This document shows, piece by piece, positions 1-9,199 of a stretch of DNA of 64,000 nucleotides. How positions within the stretch are numbered: position 1 is the stretch's first letter; the number at the start of each line of letters is the position of its first letter. The notes below the pieces were generated by a model that saw only the letters and a program-made list of their open reading frames with translations, was not told the origin of the DNA and made no database searches. The DNA comes from Apodospora peruviana (lineage: Eukaryota; Ascomycota; Sordariomycetes; Sordariales; Lasiosphaeriaceae): the NCBI GenBank assembly GCA_033439685.1, contig JAUEDM010000009.1:1550001-1614000 (forward strand), given 5' to 3'. The position numbers were made by a program, and so were the translations under genes.

Positions 1-125
1 GCTATTGAGGATTGGGAATGGTGTGAGGCTTGAGGCTTGAGGCTGAGGCGTGAGACGTGACACACACCATTCTGGTGCAGTGTAATGGACCGCCATGTTG
101 TTGGTGAAGGCGGCCGGACCGGGGT

Positions 126-175
126 CCAATTGTCAATTCTTTTGTGTTTTCTCTCCAGCTTGAAGACGTATATAA
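126..175 (+). promoter_or_regulatory. CCAAT and TATA boxes upstream of the first gene
   Basis: A CCAAT pentamer lies at 126-130 and a clean TATATAA at 169-175, about 170 bp before the start codon at 347. Order and spacing fit a core promoter for the small secreted protein gene. Seen directly; function is inferred. Confidence 0.45.
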
Positions 176-346
176 GGCCAGAAGTTAGCCAAGTCCACAC
201 AACATGTGTTACACAGGCCAAACGCACCAGAGTCACTTCTCACGTCTACACAGCCGTGAAGGAATCAGCAACATCTTTCCCAAACTTCTTCATCACACCC
301 CTCTGGCCAACCTACTCTTGACTTTTTTGGTCGCGAGTTGTTCATC

Positions 347-1091
347 ATGCAGTTCAGGGTCAGCTTTGCCATCATTGCTTCCTGGGCCTTGGCCTTCACT
401 CACGCTTTCGAGGTCCCTGCCGAAGATGGTATGTACGCCATTGAAAAGGACGCAGAAGGGAACGAGCACGCAGTTTTCATTGCCCCTTTAAACATGACGG
501 CGCCAACCAAGACTATGGTTGAACGCGCGGTCCTCGGTCCCAAGCTGGGCCGCCGGGATCAGTACGGCGTAGGTACAACATCCATATGTTCAATTCCGTG
601 ACGTGTTCTGAGATATTCAGACACCAGATTCCCATGTCAAGATAAGTAGCTAACGCATTAACTGGCAGTGCGAATACCAAAACATGATCAGCCAAAATGT
701 CGACCATGCTGTGGCCAATCTCAAACTCTACTGCGGCATTAGTCACACGTACCACTCCGCAAAGATGATATGGCTGAGCGGCGGCATGTTGGCGTACACA
801 TGTGACTACTCAGGCGGACAGCACTGCTCCTCGGATGAAGCAACCTTGGCGTACACCCTTATCACCAATACTTGCGGATCGTACAAGAGTGGCTGGTGAG
901 TCATGATGCTTCTCTCGTTTCTAGCACCTACATGCCCACAGCCCGACCACCTTTGCTAACCAGAAGCCTTTCCTATTAGGTGGATGTTCGGCAACACTGA
1001 CATGAAAGCCTATGGTATAGTGCCGATTGTGTGGCATTTCCACCCAAAGAGGAACTACGGCAACGAGCCGGCCATATGCGGCGGCATTTAG
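347..1091 (+). CDS. small secreted cysteine-rich protein (candidate effector)
   Basis: Three exons (347-568, 669-895, 980-1091) give 186 residues; phases close across both GT-AG introns. The start is the first ATG after the TATA box; residues 1-23 form a signal peptide (MQFRVSFAIIASWALAFTHA). A propeptide-like stretch follows with an N-glycosylation site (NMT) and a dibasic site in LGRRDQYG that could be cut by a Kex2-type protease. The remainder has six cysteines: CEYQ, LYC, YTC, QHC, NTC and AIC, enough for three disulphides. Its general pattern resembles a widespread ascomycete family of secreted proteins with a central CSSDE-like motif and a Trp-rich C-terminal part, but I cannot name the family. 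Secretion is well supported; an effector role is only an inference. The nearest neighbour downstream is a repeat-like region, a common setting for such genes. Confidence 0.7.
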
Positions 1092-1689
1092 TGGTTTATA
1101 CCCTTTGCCAACTGGAACTTCAGGAAGTGTATACGGTGCAGCCTGAAGCGTTGGCATCCTCTTGAGATTCACAACAATCTGGTACTGAGGGAGGGGCGGG
1201 AGTGAAAGTCATCGTCAAGGTTGACATCCAGACTCGAGAGCCTCCGCGATTTATGTGAAGGCAAAGACGAAAAAACCCGAGTTTCAACCCGATCTACGTA
1301 TCTTTCTACTTATTCTGTCATTCCCGAAACACTACACGTAGCTATTTTATCGTACTTTAATGTTCGATCATCACAACTGCATACGTGTGTGTGCCACAAT
1401 TTGTCTTTGACCTGGTTTCATTCCAGCAACGGCCGTTGCCTGCCGGATGCTTTGCCTTTATCATTCCTTGGGGCCCATGTTCGGCTTGCATGTACGGCCG
1501 TAAAGATTGTGCTATGTGCCGCCAGACTGCATTACCTGTCTGGTAAGCAAGTGTCCAGAATCCCACCGAGATCGGTCCAACTCCACGGGCAGATAATAGT
1601 TGACGGGGGGTATAAATCTCTTAGCAGGGGGTCTGTTTTCACGACTTCAAATAACACAGTGTCTACCAAGTTTCTGGGGTTCTGCCAAG
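1092..1689. other. intergenic region, no gene recognised
   Basis: Open frames here (for example about 180 codons on the plus strand from 1221) have no signal peptide, domain or convincing start context. The sequence becomes steadily more AT-rich towards 1690, where the inverted-repeat element begins. Confidence 0.5.
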
Positions 1690-2350
1690 TGGCTGACAAA
1701 ACTATATACGGAAATGCTAGCACTATTGTTATAGTAATTAAGATGTATTGCCCTTTATAATAAGTAAAATGCATTTTCGCTTTAGATTCTTGATTTATTT
1801 TACCGTAATAACGTTATATACGATTTCCAGCCAAGTATATTCTAAGCATATGCTTAACATATACCTAGCATATACTGTCAGATGGAAAGGGTGCCTGTCA
1901 GAAAGGAATGCTGAGTATGGTCACCTAGAGGTCAAAGGATCTAGGCAAAGGATTTAGGGAAAATCCAAGGGACTAGGAAAAGGCCCTTCAGGAGCTGGCT
2001 GCGCCAGCTCAACCAGGTTGAACTATCAAGACCTACAAGTAGATTTGCCACTATAAACGAGTATATGAACTAGGAATCTAGCCTCCCTAGATTCTGGAGA
2101 GGAAGAGGACAATGACACAGTTGCAACTCCCAGTCAAACTCCACAGAATCCAGTGTGCAGTACTTCTGACATATACTAGGTATATGTTCGGGTTATGCTT
2201 AGTTAGAAATCGTATACTTACTAATCGTATAAGTTACGGTGTTTTGTAAAGAGGAAAAATATGAAGCGAAAATCCATTTTAGTAATAGAGTAAATGCCTC
2301 ATAGAGTAATCCGTACCAGCATATACCGAGCATATGTTCCTTTTTGTTTT
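1690..2350. mobile_element. MITE-like element with long decayed terminal inverted repeats
   Basis: The left flank (about 1697-1881) and the right flank (about 2166-2345) are reverse complements of each other over roughly 180 bp with many substitutions and small gaps. The best-preserved core pairs 1843-1881 with 2166-2201 (shared AACATATACCTAG after TAAGCATA). Further out, GCATTTTCGCTT at the left pairs with a GGATTTTCGCTT-like block at the right, and CCGTAA blocks also pair. The centre holds a perfect 8-bp hairpin (GAGCTGGC-TGC-GCCAGCTC) and no intact ORF. Length near 650 bp, long TIRs and no transposase fit a non-autonomous DNA transposon. The exact ends and any target-site duplication cannot be fixed by eye. 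AT richness and scattered transitions are compatible with RIP, which is an inference. Confidence 0.55.
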
Positions 2351-2918
2351 TTTTTTGGCTTGCCAGTCTTGCCAATTGTCAAAGATTTGGCGGAACCTGT
2401 GTTTTCTATAACCCTGAAAAATAGACCCAATGTCAACCGTACCTCGTCCACGGGCTGACTTCAACACCGAAGTCAGCCTTACCGACGAATTTATTCCGGC
2501 CCCGTACGGAGTATTTGACATTTGAGACACAAACACTCTGCTGCCAACTAATTTGCAACGAGCAATGCGGTTCCTCCACCCTCTTGGGAACGGTTCATCC
2601 GTCTGTCATGCCGGTCAAGGCGGGCCGCCGGGCTAGGGGGACTTTCGTCGGAGAGTTCCCGGGTCCGGAACGGGCCAAGACTTCGGCCGGTCAGCGGCGA
2701 CTTTTGATTGGATGTAACCAAAGGATGCACACGCGTTTCGATGTTGTACGTGTAGGCAGCAAGCCACAACTTGACAAAGTAACCACGTACGGAGTAGATA
2801 TATGTCTCATGATCCCAGCCTCTCCGTCCATCAAAGACCTGATTCTTTTAATTTCTCTTCCATTATTATCACAATTAGAACCTTATAACGTTCCAGCTAT
2901 CACCATTGCCGACCAATC
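2351..2918. other. intergenic region upstream of the CocE-family gene
   Basis: No gene is seen. The nonamer TACGGAGTA occurs twice (near 2505 and near 2788), the second about 130 bp before the start codon. Such duplicated short motifs could be regulator sites, but nothing further can be said. Confidence 0.35.
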
Positions 2919-4655
2919 ATGGCACCCCCAACATTAACCGCAACGAAACAGACACGAGGTCATCGAGACACTCTTTTCGATCAGCTGGCAGCTCGCTCGA
3001 CGAAAATTCCAGCTGAGAGAAACAACTACACTGTTCAGCCAGTCCGGATCCCCGTCCAGGACGAAGATGTCGAATTTGAGCTTGCCGCGGACCTTTACCA
3101 GCCCGTTTTAGATGACAATCAAGGGTACCTCGGAACCGTCCTCGCCTTTGGCCCCTACGGCCGGGGCGTCGTGTTCTCCGGCATGCTGGCGCGCCCCTAC
3201 GCCGCGCGCGGCTACCAGGTCCTCCTGGTCAGCTGCCGGGGCACCTACAGGTCGGGCGGTGTGTTCGAGCCTTTTGTTACCGAGGCGCACGACGGCCGCG
3301 CCATCGTGGCCTGGATGCGCGAGCAAGCCTGGTACACCGGCTCCTTCGCCATGGTTGGGCCATCGTACATGACCTACACGCAGTGGGCGGTCCTGTCAGA
3401 CAATCCGCCCGACATGGTCGCCAGCGTAGCCGCCGTGGGACCCCACGACTTTAGCAGGTTCTGCCTGGGGACTGGCGGAGCCATGACCCTCGACACCATC
3501 CGCTGGAGCGACAGCGTCACCTCCCAGGAGGACCCGGGCTGGTTTCCGCCCCGAGGGCCGTTGCGCATGGTGTGGCAGATGTTGACGGCGGACCACAGGC
3601 TGAAATATGTGTATGAGAGCGTGTCCATGATCGAGGCGGCGGAGAGGAAGTTTGGCGACAGAGCGCCCTGGGTGCTGGAATTTTGTAGGCACCCTGATCT
3701 GTCCGATCCTCATTATGACGAGAGGTGGCGCCGGCCGACGCGTGCGCTCGAGGTCGCGAATATCCCGATTTTGCTGATGGCCGGGTGGCATGATATCTTT
3801 CTCGACCAGACGATTGAGCAGTACCGCATGCTGAGGGAGCGCAAGGTCAAGGGGATTGCTTTGGTGGTTGGACCGTGGCAGCATACCACTGTGGAGGATG
3901 CCGAAAAGGAGACATTCTTCTGGCTTGAGAGGCATCTCTCCAAGGTCAAGCCGTCGGTAGACCCGAACGAGTTACCGGTTCGTGTTTTTGTAGGCGGAGT
4001 GAAAGAATGGCACCGCTTGCTGCAGTGGCCACCCGCTACAAAACCTCTGGAGCTCTACCTGCGGTCGGGAGACCAGTTATCCGAAACCAAATGCACAGAT
4101 GAATCCGAAGAAGAACCAGCATCATCCTCGTTTACGTTTGACCCAGCTGATCCGACACCGACCTACGGCGGCGCCTGGCTGGGAATGAGCGGAGGCGGTT
4201 CCGTCGTCGACACGCCCTTGGCTGCACGACCGGATGTACTCACGTTCACCACCAAGCCGCTGTACAAGGACACTGAGGTCATGGGCGCCCCGTCTCTCGA
4301 GCTTTTTCGCGAAAGCGATAACCCGCACGTGGATATATTCTTCAGGCTCAGCGAGGTTGATGCCAAGGGTGTGTCGAGGAACATCACGGAGGGGTACCGG
4401 CGACTGGACTCCAAGCGTCGTCCCGAGGATATCCTGCCGGTCACGCTCGTCATGAAGGACTGTGCGCATGCGTTTAAGAAGGGAACATGTATCCGGCTGG
4501 TGCTTGCAGGTGCGAGTTCTCGGATATATCATCGGAATCCTGGTACGAGCGAGAACGGACTCATGGCGAGTTCGTTAAGGAGTGCTGTGCACACAATTCA
4601 TCATGGGAAGAAGGGTGGGTTTTCGAGGATTATACTACCAGTGACGAGCGACTGA
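2919..4655 (+). CDS. CocE/NonD family hydrolase (X-Pro dipeptidyl-peptidase S15-like)
   Basis: A single-exon gene of 578 residues. The N-terminal two thirds form an alpha/beta hydrolase and the C-terminal third matches the beta-sandwich of the CocE/X-Pro dipeptidyl-peptidase family. The likely triad is visible: nucleophile Ser149 in VGPSYM, Asp292 in GWHDIFLDQT and His322 in GPWQHTT. The usual G-x-S-Y-x-G elbow reads GPSYMT, so its last glycine is replaced. There is no signal peptide, so it is probably cytosolic. Family members hydrolyse esters or acyl-prolyl bonds, and fungal homologues are mostly uncharacterised; the substrate is unknown. The ATG at 2919 follows a CAATC-rich leader and is the first in frame. 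No introns are needed. The next gene is convergent. Confidence 0.85.
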   Translation: MAPPTLTATKQTRGHRDTLFDQLAARSTKIPAERNNYTVQPVRIPVQDEDVEFELAADLYQPVLDDNQGYLGTVLAFGPYGRGVVFSGMLARPYAARGYQVLLVSCRGTYRSGGVFEPFVTEAHDGRAIVAWMREQAWYTGSFAMVGPSYMTYTQWAVLSDNPPDMVASVAAVGPHDFSRFCLGTGGAMTLDTIRWSDSVTSQEDPGWFPPRGPLRMVWQMLTADHRLKYVYESVSMIEAAERKFGDRAPWVLEFCRHPDLSDPHYDERWRRPTRALEVANIPILLMAGWHDIFLDQTIEQYRMLRERKVKGIALVVGPWQHTTVEDAEKETFFWLERHLSKVKPSVDPNELPVRVFVGGVKEWHRLLQWPPATKPLELYLRSGDQLSETKCTDESEEEPASSSFTFDPADPTPTYGGAWLGMSGGGSVVDTPLAARPDVLTFTTKPLYKDTEVMGAPSLELFRESDNPHVDIFFRLSEVDAKGVSRNITEGYRRLDSKRRPEDILPVTLVMKDCAHAFKKGTCIRLVLAGASSRIYHRNPGTSENGLMASSLRSAVHTIHHGKKGGFSRIILPVTSD

Positions 4656-4868
4656 TCGATGAGTGGTTTCTTTTGTTTAACGGTTTCTTGGCTATAATTT
4701 GCATGTGTGTTTGATACTTACCCGTGCCGTGGTGAGGGCCCTAGCTTTGAGCAGGTAATGCTGGTTATGTGTAACCGATACTGTATTGTAGTTGCCCAAC
4801 TACTATCCATATAGTTCTTGTTCATAGATTCCTTGATAGTCGATGGTACTCAACTCAGTTTATTATCA

Positions 4869-7800
4869 TCAGATCAATGTGATCGTCGCCCAATCATGGA
4901 TCTCCTCGCCAGCTACAGCCTCCCCATCCATCATGCCGTGAACATAGCACTCTCCCACAAGCAGGTGTCTTAACACCGACCTGATAACATGCGGCGTCTT
5001 CGCACCCGCAAACACCGCTATTCTATCCCCCGTCTTGGTACCCGCGGGGACAAGTCCCATGTACCCATCGTCCGTAACACAAATCCGCCGACCGAGCGCA
5101 AAGAGCGGATACTCGAGCCACGGATTTGGGCGCTTCTTCGCGCCGAGTATGTCAGTGAAGCCGCCCTTGTGGTTCGGGTTGGCATGTGAGAGATCCGTCA
5201 TCAGCATGTGGTTGAAGGTGTTGTCCGGGTTGGAGACCACTTGCATCAATAAGCGCCAGTTTTTCTTGTGTTCAGCAGACTCGGAACTGTGGTCGTCGTC
5301 TTCATCTGGCTCTGCCGTGGTGGTGGTGGAGGTTGCAGCAGCAGCAGCAGCAGCGGCTCTGATCTCCATGATCTCGTTTCCCATAATGGTCTCGATCAAG
5401 TCAAACAGGAACTTGGGTGCAGCAGGGCGAGCATCTGGAGACATGTCCCCGATTATGGTCCGCCAAAACTCTAGATTTACACCCGGCACCTCAGCTTCTT
5501 TGTAACGACTCGGTGTTGCCCCTAGCTGTGTTAACACCATCTTGTAGGCATCCAAAAATTGTGAGGCCACGCCTTCCTTGGGATCGGCCGTGAAGACGTC
5601 TGATACTGCGGTGATTTTACCAAAGACCACGCCTTTACATAGCAATCCTTCCTTGGAGAACTTGACATCAGCCGCTGTATCCCCCGACGCGTGGTAGGTG
5701 TACTCTCGGTTCGCGTGACTCAACAGACAGGTCTGTATCTGACAAGTCCAGTCGGGCACCCATGACGGTAGACCTTTGACTTTCTGATTCTGATGGCCCG
5801 TTCCGGCGAGCCGCAGCACCGAGAACGGGTTTCCATTTTTGACAAGCTGCTTTGCGATGAGTCGCACGGCCACAGACGTGAACACTTGTTTCGTTCTGCC
5901 CTGTCTGTAGTCCGGAATAATCCCTAGGAAGCTCGAGTCGCTCGCGACGCCAAGCAGGGCGTAGATTCTGTCCACATCCCAGGTCGACTCGAACCGCATG
6001 CAGAGCTTGAGCGTGTCCTCAAGTGATAGCATCTTCTCGGTCGACCCCTTGGAGGACAGGAACCCTGGCCTACGGTACCACCGCCGCAGATTTTCGAGCA
6101 CCAGTCCGTTATGGATGCCGGGAAGTTCAAACGGCCGCAGCGAGCCGTCTCCATTTCGCATAAGATAGACAATCACCTTCCACGCGAAGCCTTTGGATCC
6201 CAGGACCGCCATGGCACGCGCGAATAAGTCCCAGGGAATGATCTGTCCGCCGTACCAGAGCGTGACGTGCTTTGCGACGACCACCTCCTGGATGATCCAC
6301 ACCCGTGTAAAGTAGGGGTTGGTGATGAGGCCCTCCAGGGCTTTCCAATCTTTCTGCGGCGACCCAGGCATGGTCTCGAGAAAAGTCGTAAGGTCGCCGG
6401 TGCCGCCGCCGGGGGGTTGGCCATCCTGCTGGTGGACGTACATGGTTGAGTTGATGCGTCCGAGCATCTCCCGCGCCCGGTACTCTGGCGATTCCCTGCT
6501 CCACCAGAAATCCTTGATGTCCTGCCACCTAGTCCCGAATCCTCCCCCGGGGTCGGGGTTGGACGGCCCGCGCAGCCAGCCCACTGTAGAGGTCGCGTTT
6601 TCGTAGATCAGCCGCATGAGCTGGACCTGGCTGGACTTTTCCCGTTCGTCGGTCTGGTTTATGCAGATCGAGTCGATCCAGACGTGCTTGAGGGAGAACT
6701 CTCTACGCATGGCCCTGAGAATCGCGTAGACGGTGTGCTGGACCTCGAACGGCCTGCCGTCGATGTGAATCGTGGTCTTCTTGTCGCCGCCGCTTGATGA
6801 CGGCTTGTCCCAGCAGTACGAGACGCCGGTGTAGTCCGGACCTCTGTACACCTTATACTCGTCGTCTGGGGTGAAATGTCCCTCCAGCATGTCGCATCTA
6901 ATTGAGGCCCTGGAAAATAGGCTGGGGCGAATCTGCAGGACGCGGATGGTGTTGGGTTTTGTGATGGCCTGATGTTGGAAGGACTGCTGGGTTTGGGTGC
7001 TGTCTTCCTCGTTCTCGTGAAGCCGCTGCTGCCGTCTGTCTTGATACCGTAATCTGAGCCGCTGCATGAGAATACGAAACAATTTGCCCAGCATTTCCGA
7101 GATCATGGTCCACCACAGCACCCAGGTGTTGGATGCATGTCCGGCGGCCGTGGAGTTAGTCTCAAGCATGCTGGCGAGAGGTTGCCTTACGATGAGCATG
7201 GCAACATGGGCGACGAGAAACCACATAAAGCCCAAGAACTGAGCCACGAAGATGGTGGTGGCGACGTTTCCGGTCCCTGCCAGCCGCTGGCGCAACGGGT
7301 GGACGATGACATTGAGCGCCAAGAAGACAATGTGGCAGGTGGTTATGTGATATTCAAAGACCAGCAAAGCAGCCGTGTAGATTGCCAGCCCTTCTATCCT
7401 GACCGCTTCCGAGCCGTGCATCAGGACCCATGGCCCGGGTCTTTCGGGGCCGCAGAATCCGAGGAAGTAAAGGAAGTAGGCGAACCGCTGGACCTGGAAC
7501 TGCGGAGAGATGATGCATATTCCGTGCAGCGCAAGGGCCGGCCAGATCCCGTTGACACCCTCCGGCAAAGCACCATGGGCGGCTCCGGGTCGCAGGTATG
7601 ACCGGTAGAGCAAGATGACTGCAATGACGACAAGGAACTGGAAATGTTGGTACAGGACCAATGCTTTGAGTGGGGGCATCAGCCATGGCCATATGTATTC
7701 GGCTGTCAGAGGATAGAGCCCGTTGACAAAGGCATTTGCGAGGATGAAACCTTTGAACATGGCCTGACGACTGGAAGTGTCCCATGATACGTAGGTGTCT

Positions 7801-8105
7801 ACGTAAACCATGACGATAAACCGCAAATTCAAATCGCCGTCTGCAGCTGCCCACGGCAGCACAACTGCTTGCGCATACAGGTCTGGTTGATCCGAATGTG
7901 GCAGTCTCGCTGCGAGGAGACAAATGACGATAGACGCCACGACCCTGACATAGTCGGCGAAGGTACCGCGGCTCAAGGAATCTGTGACGAATGCTGTGGC
8001 CATCAGCAAAGTGCAAATCGTCGGGGTCGTGAGTCCCATGTAATATCGAGACGCGATTTTGATCATGGATGACATGGCGGCCCAGCAGGCATCTTTGAGC
8101 GCCAT
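4869..8105 (-). CDS. membrane-HET fusion protein (heterokaryon incompatibility domain)
   Basis: One uninterrupted frame of 1078 residues starting at ATG 8105. Residues about 1-345 contain eight or so hydrophobic segments and look like a polytopic membrane domain I do not recognise. A basic, Gln-rich linker follows. The HET domain spans roughly 424-605 with its signature blocks: DYTGVSYCWD at 424-433, VWIDSICINQ from about 475 to 484, and RVWIIQEVVVA around 602. A low-complexity segment encoded by a GCA repeat near 5333-5354 gives a poly-Ala run followed by Thr and acidic residues. The C-terminus carries the GD-x-I-x-V-F-x-G and VGECYVHGMMDGE blocks seen at the end of many HET proteins. HET domains trigger regulated cell death on contact with non-self cells; the membrane part suggests an anchored sensor. 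Role in this organism is inferred. Confidence 0.88.
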   Translation of the reverse strand: MALKDACWAAMSSMIKIASRYYMGLTTPTICTLLMATAFVTDSLSRGTFADYVRVVASIVICLLAARLPHSDQPDLYAQAVVLPWAAADGDLNLRFIVMVYVDTYVSWDTSSRQAMFKGFILANAFVNGLYPLTAEYIWPWLMPPLKALVLYQHFQFLVVIAVILLYRSYLRPGAAHGALPEGVNGIWPALALHGICIISPQFQVQRFAYFLYFLGFCGPERPGPWVLMHGSEAVRIEGLAIYTAALLVFEYHITTCHIVFLALNVIVHPLRQRLAGTGNVATTIFVAQFLGFMWFLVAHVAMLIVRQPLASMLETNSTAAGHASNTWVLWWTMISEMLGKLFRILMQRLRLRYQDRRQQRLHENEEDSTQTQQSFQHQAITKPNTIRVLQIRPSLFSRASIRCDMLEGHFTPDDEYKVYRGPDYTGVSYCWDKPSSSGGDKKTTIHIDGRPFEVQHTVYAILRAMRREFSLKHVWIDSICINQTDEREKSSQVQLMRLIYENATSTVGWLRGPSNPDPGGGFGTRWQDIKDFWWSRESPEYRAREMLGRINSTMYVHQQDGQPPGGGTGDLTTFLETMPGSPQKDWKALEGLITNPYFTRVWIIQEVVVAKHVTLWYGGQIIPWDLFARAMAVLGSKGFAWKVIVYLMRNGDGSLRPFELPGIHNGLVLENLRRWYRRPGFLSSKGSTEKMLSLEDTLKLCMRFESTWDVDRIYALLGVASDSSFLGIIPDYRQGRTKQVFTSVAVRLIAKQLVKNGNPFSVLRLAGTGHQNQKVKGLPSWVPDWTCQIQTCLLSHANREYTYHASGDTAADVKFSKEGLLCKGVVFGKITAVSDVFTADPKEGVASQFLDAYKMVLTQLGATPSRYKEAEVPGVNLEFWRTIIGDMSPDARPAAPKFLFDLIETIMGNEIMEIRAAAAAAAATSTTTTAEPDEDDDHSSESAEHKKNWRLLMQVVSNPDNTFNHMLMTDLSHANPNHKGGFTDILGAKKRPNPWLEYPLFALGRRICVTDDGYMGLVPAGTKTGDRIAVFAGAKTPHVIRSVLRHLLVGECYVHGMMDGEAVAGEEIHDWATITLI

Positions 8106-8714
8106 TACATATTAGCAAAGGCGCATTCGTTTGTTGATGGTAGAAGTGCTCATAATTCTTTCATCTTGGGAAGAAGGAAGGGCAGACTGTTGGCGTTGGA
8201 TTGTTGGTCAGGCTTCGGGCGGGCCAAGCTGAAAGCGGCCTGCACCATGCATGTTTGGGCGCTAACGATGATGATTTGCAAAGCCAGGCAGCACAGCGGC
8301 TATGAAGAATGCTTCCCTCCGAGATAAATACCTTGGTACCTTGATGATAATGCTGCGCCCCCCGTCCAGCCTTATTCGTTGGACAGTCCAGTTTAGAGAC
8401 ACCAACTCTCTTATCTAAGAACCATCGAACGAGCTTAATAAGATGTAATTCAGGCTTGGACTCAAACAACTATAGCTGGCATTCACGTGTAAAAAAATAT
8501 CAAATCTGCGACAATCACCTTGGTGCTTAACACAAAAGACATCATGGGCGCAATGTAATTTTGGTCTTGGCGGGCCCGCCAAACCGATACTTGAATTTCA
8601 CAATGACAGAACTGGATAGCAACATAACGGACTAGCCCTGCTACCTTTCCCTCCAAACCCTTCCTCCGACCAAAAACTAAATATCTCCGGCAATACCATG
8701 ACCATAATCAACAT
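8106..8714. other. intergenic region, no gene recognised
   Basis: Upstream region of the HET gene and downstream region of the small secreted gene. A short minus-strand open frame here has no recognisable feature. Confidence 0.4.
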
Positions 8715-9067
8715 CTAGCAGTGGGCCTGGCCCAGGCCGTTTGGCTTGCACTGGCCCTGGGCGCAGCAAAAGACTCCAGCGCCCTGGGGATCACCACCGC
8801 TGGAGACGGGGAAGACGCAGTCGCGGGGGTTGTTGCCGGCAGGGGTGATGAAGGTGAGAGAAAGCTCGGTGGAGCCTACATGTTCAGAAGCGTGAGGTGT
8901 CAGTATAACTGCTCAAAGCCGTAGTTGGACACCTGAAAAGACATACACTTGAAGTTGTCGATGAGATCGGAGCCGCAGAGGCCGGGGGCGCTTCTCGGGC
9001 AGTTCTCGGCCTGAACACCAGCAATGAGAGCAGCAGCAGCCGCGACGATAGCGAAGAACTTGGCCAT
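8715..9067 (-). CDS. small secreted protein with eight cysteines
   Basis: Two exons (9067-8947 and 8875-8715) separated by a 71-bp intron with GTATGT donor give 93 residues; the model is too fragmented to show up as one open frame. The protein starts MAKFFAIVAAAAALIAGVQA, a textbook signal peptide, leaving a mature chain of about 73 residues. Eight cysteines are visible (ENC, GLC, FKC, RDC, VFCC, GQC and the penultimate-context AHC), including one CC pair; the chain ends in Cys. The order does not match the hydrophobin pattern C-CC-C-C-CC-C. Phases close exactly and the stop directly follows the last Cys. A TATAAAA box lies about 120 bp upstream on the same strand. Candidate apoplastic protein or effector; function unknown. 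Confidence 0.75.
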
Positions 9068-9185
9068 TTTGATGTTGTTGGGCTTTGTGTTGGATTAAAA
9101 GGGGTGCTGTGGGTGTTGAAGATGTCTGAGCGATGATGAGATGATGAGACGAAGAATTAAGGACAACTACTGGGAAACCACTTCC

Positions 9186-9195
9186 TTTTTATACC
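9186..9195 (-). promoter_or_regulatory. TATA box of the eight-cysteine secreted protein gene
   Basis: Read on the minus strand, GGGTATAAAAAGG lies near 9185-9197, about 120 bp before the ATG at 9067. Position and match support a core promoter element. Confidence 0.45.
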
Positions 9196-9199
9196 CCAA

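Noticed and set aside
1221..1760. 179-codon plus-strand open frame
   Set aside because: No domain or signal, runs into the AT-rich inverted-repeat element, and has ordinary chance composition.
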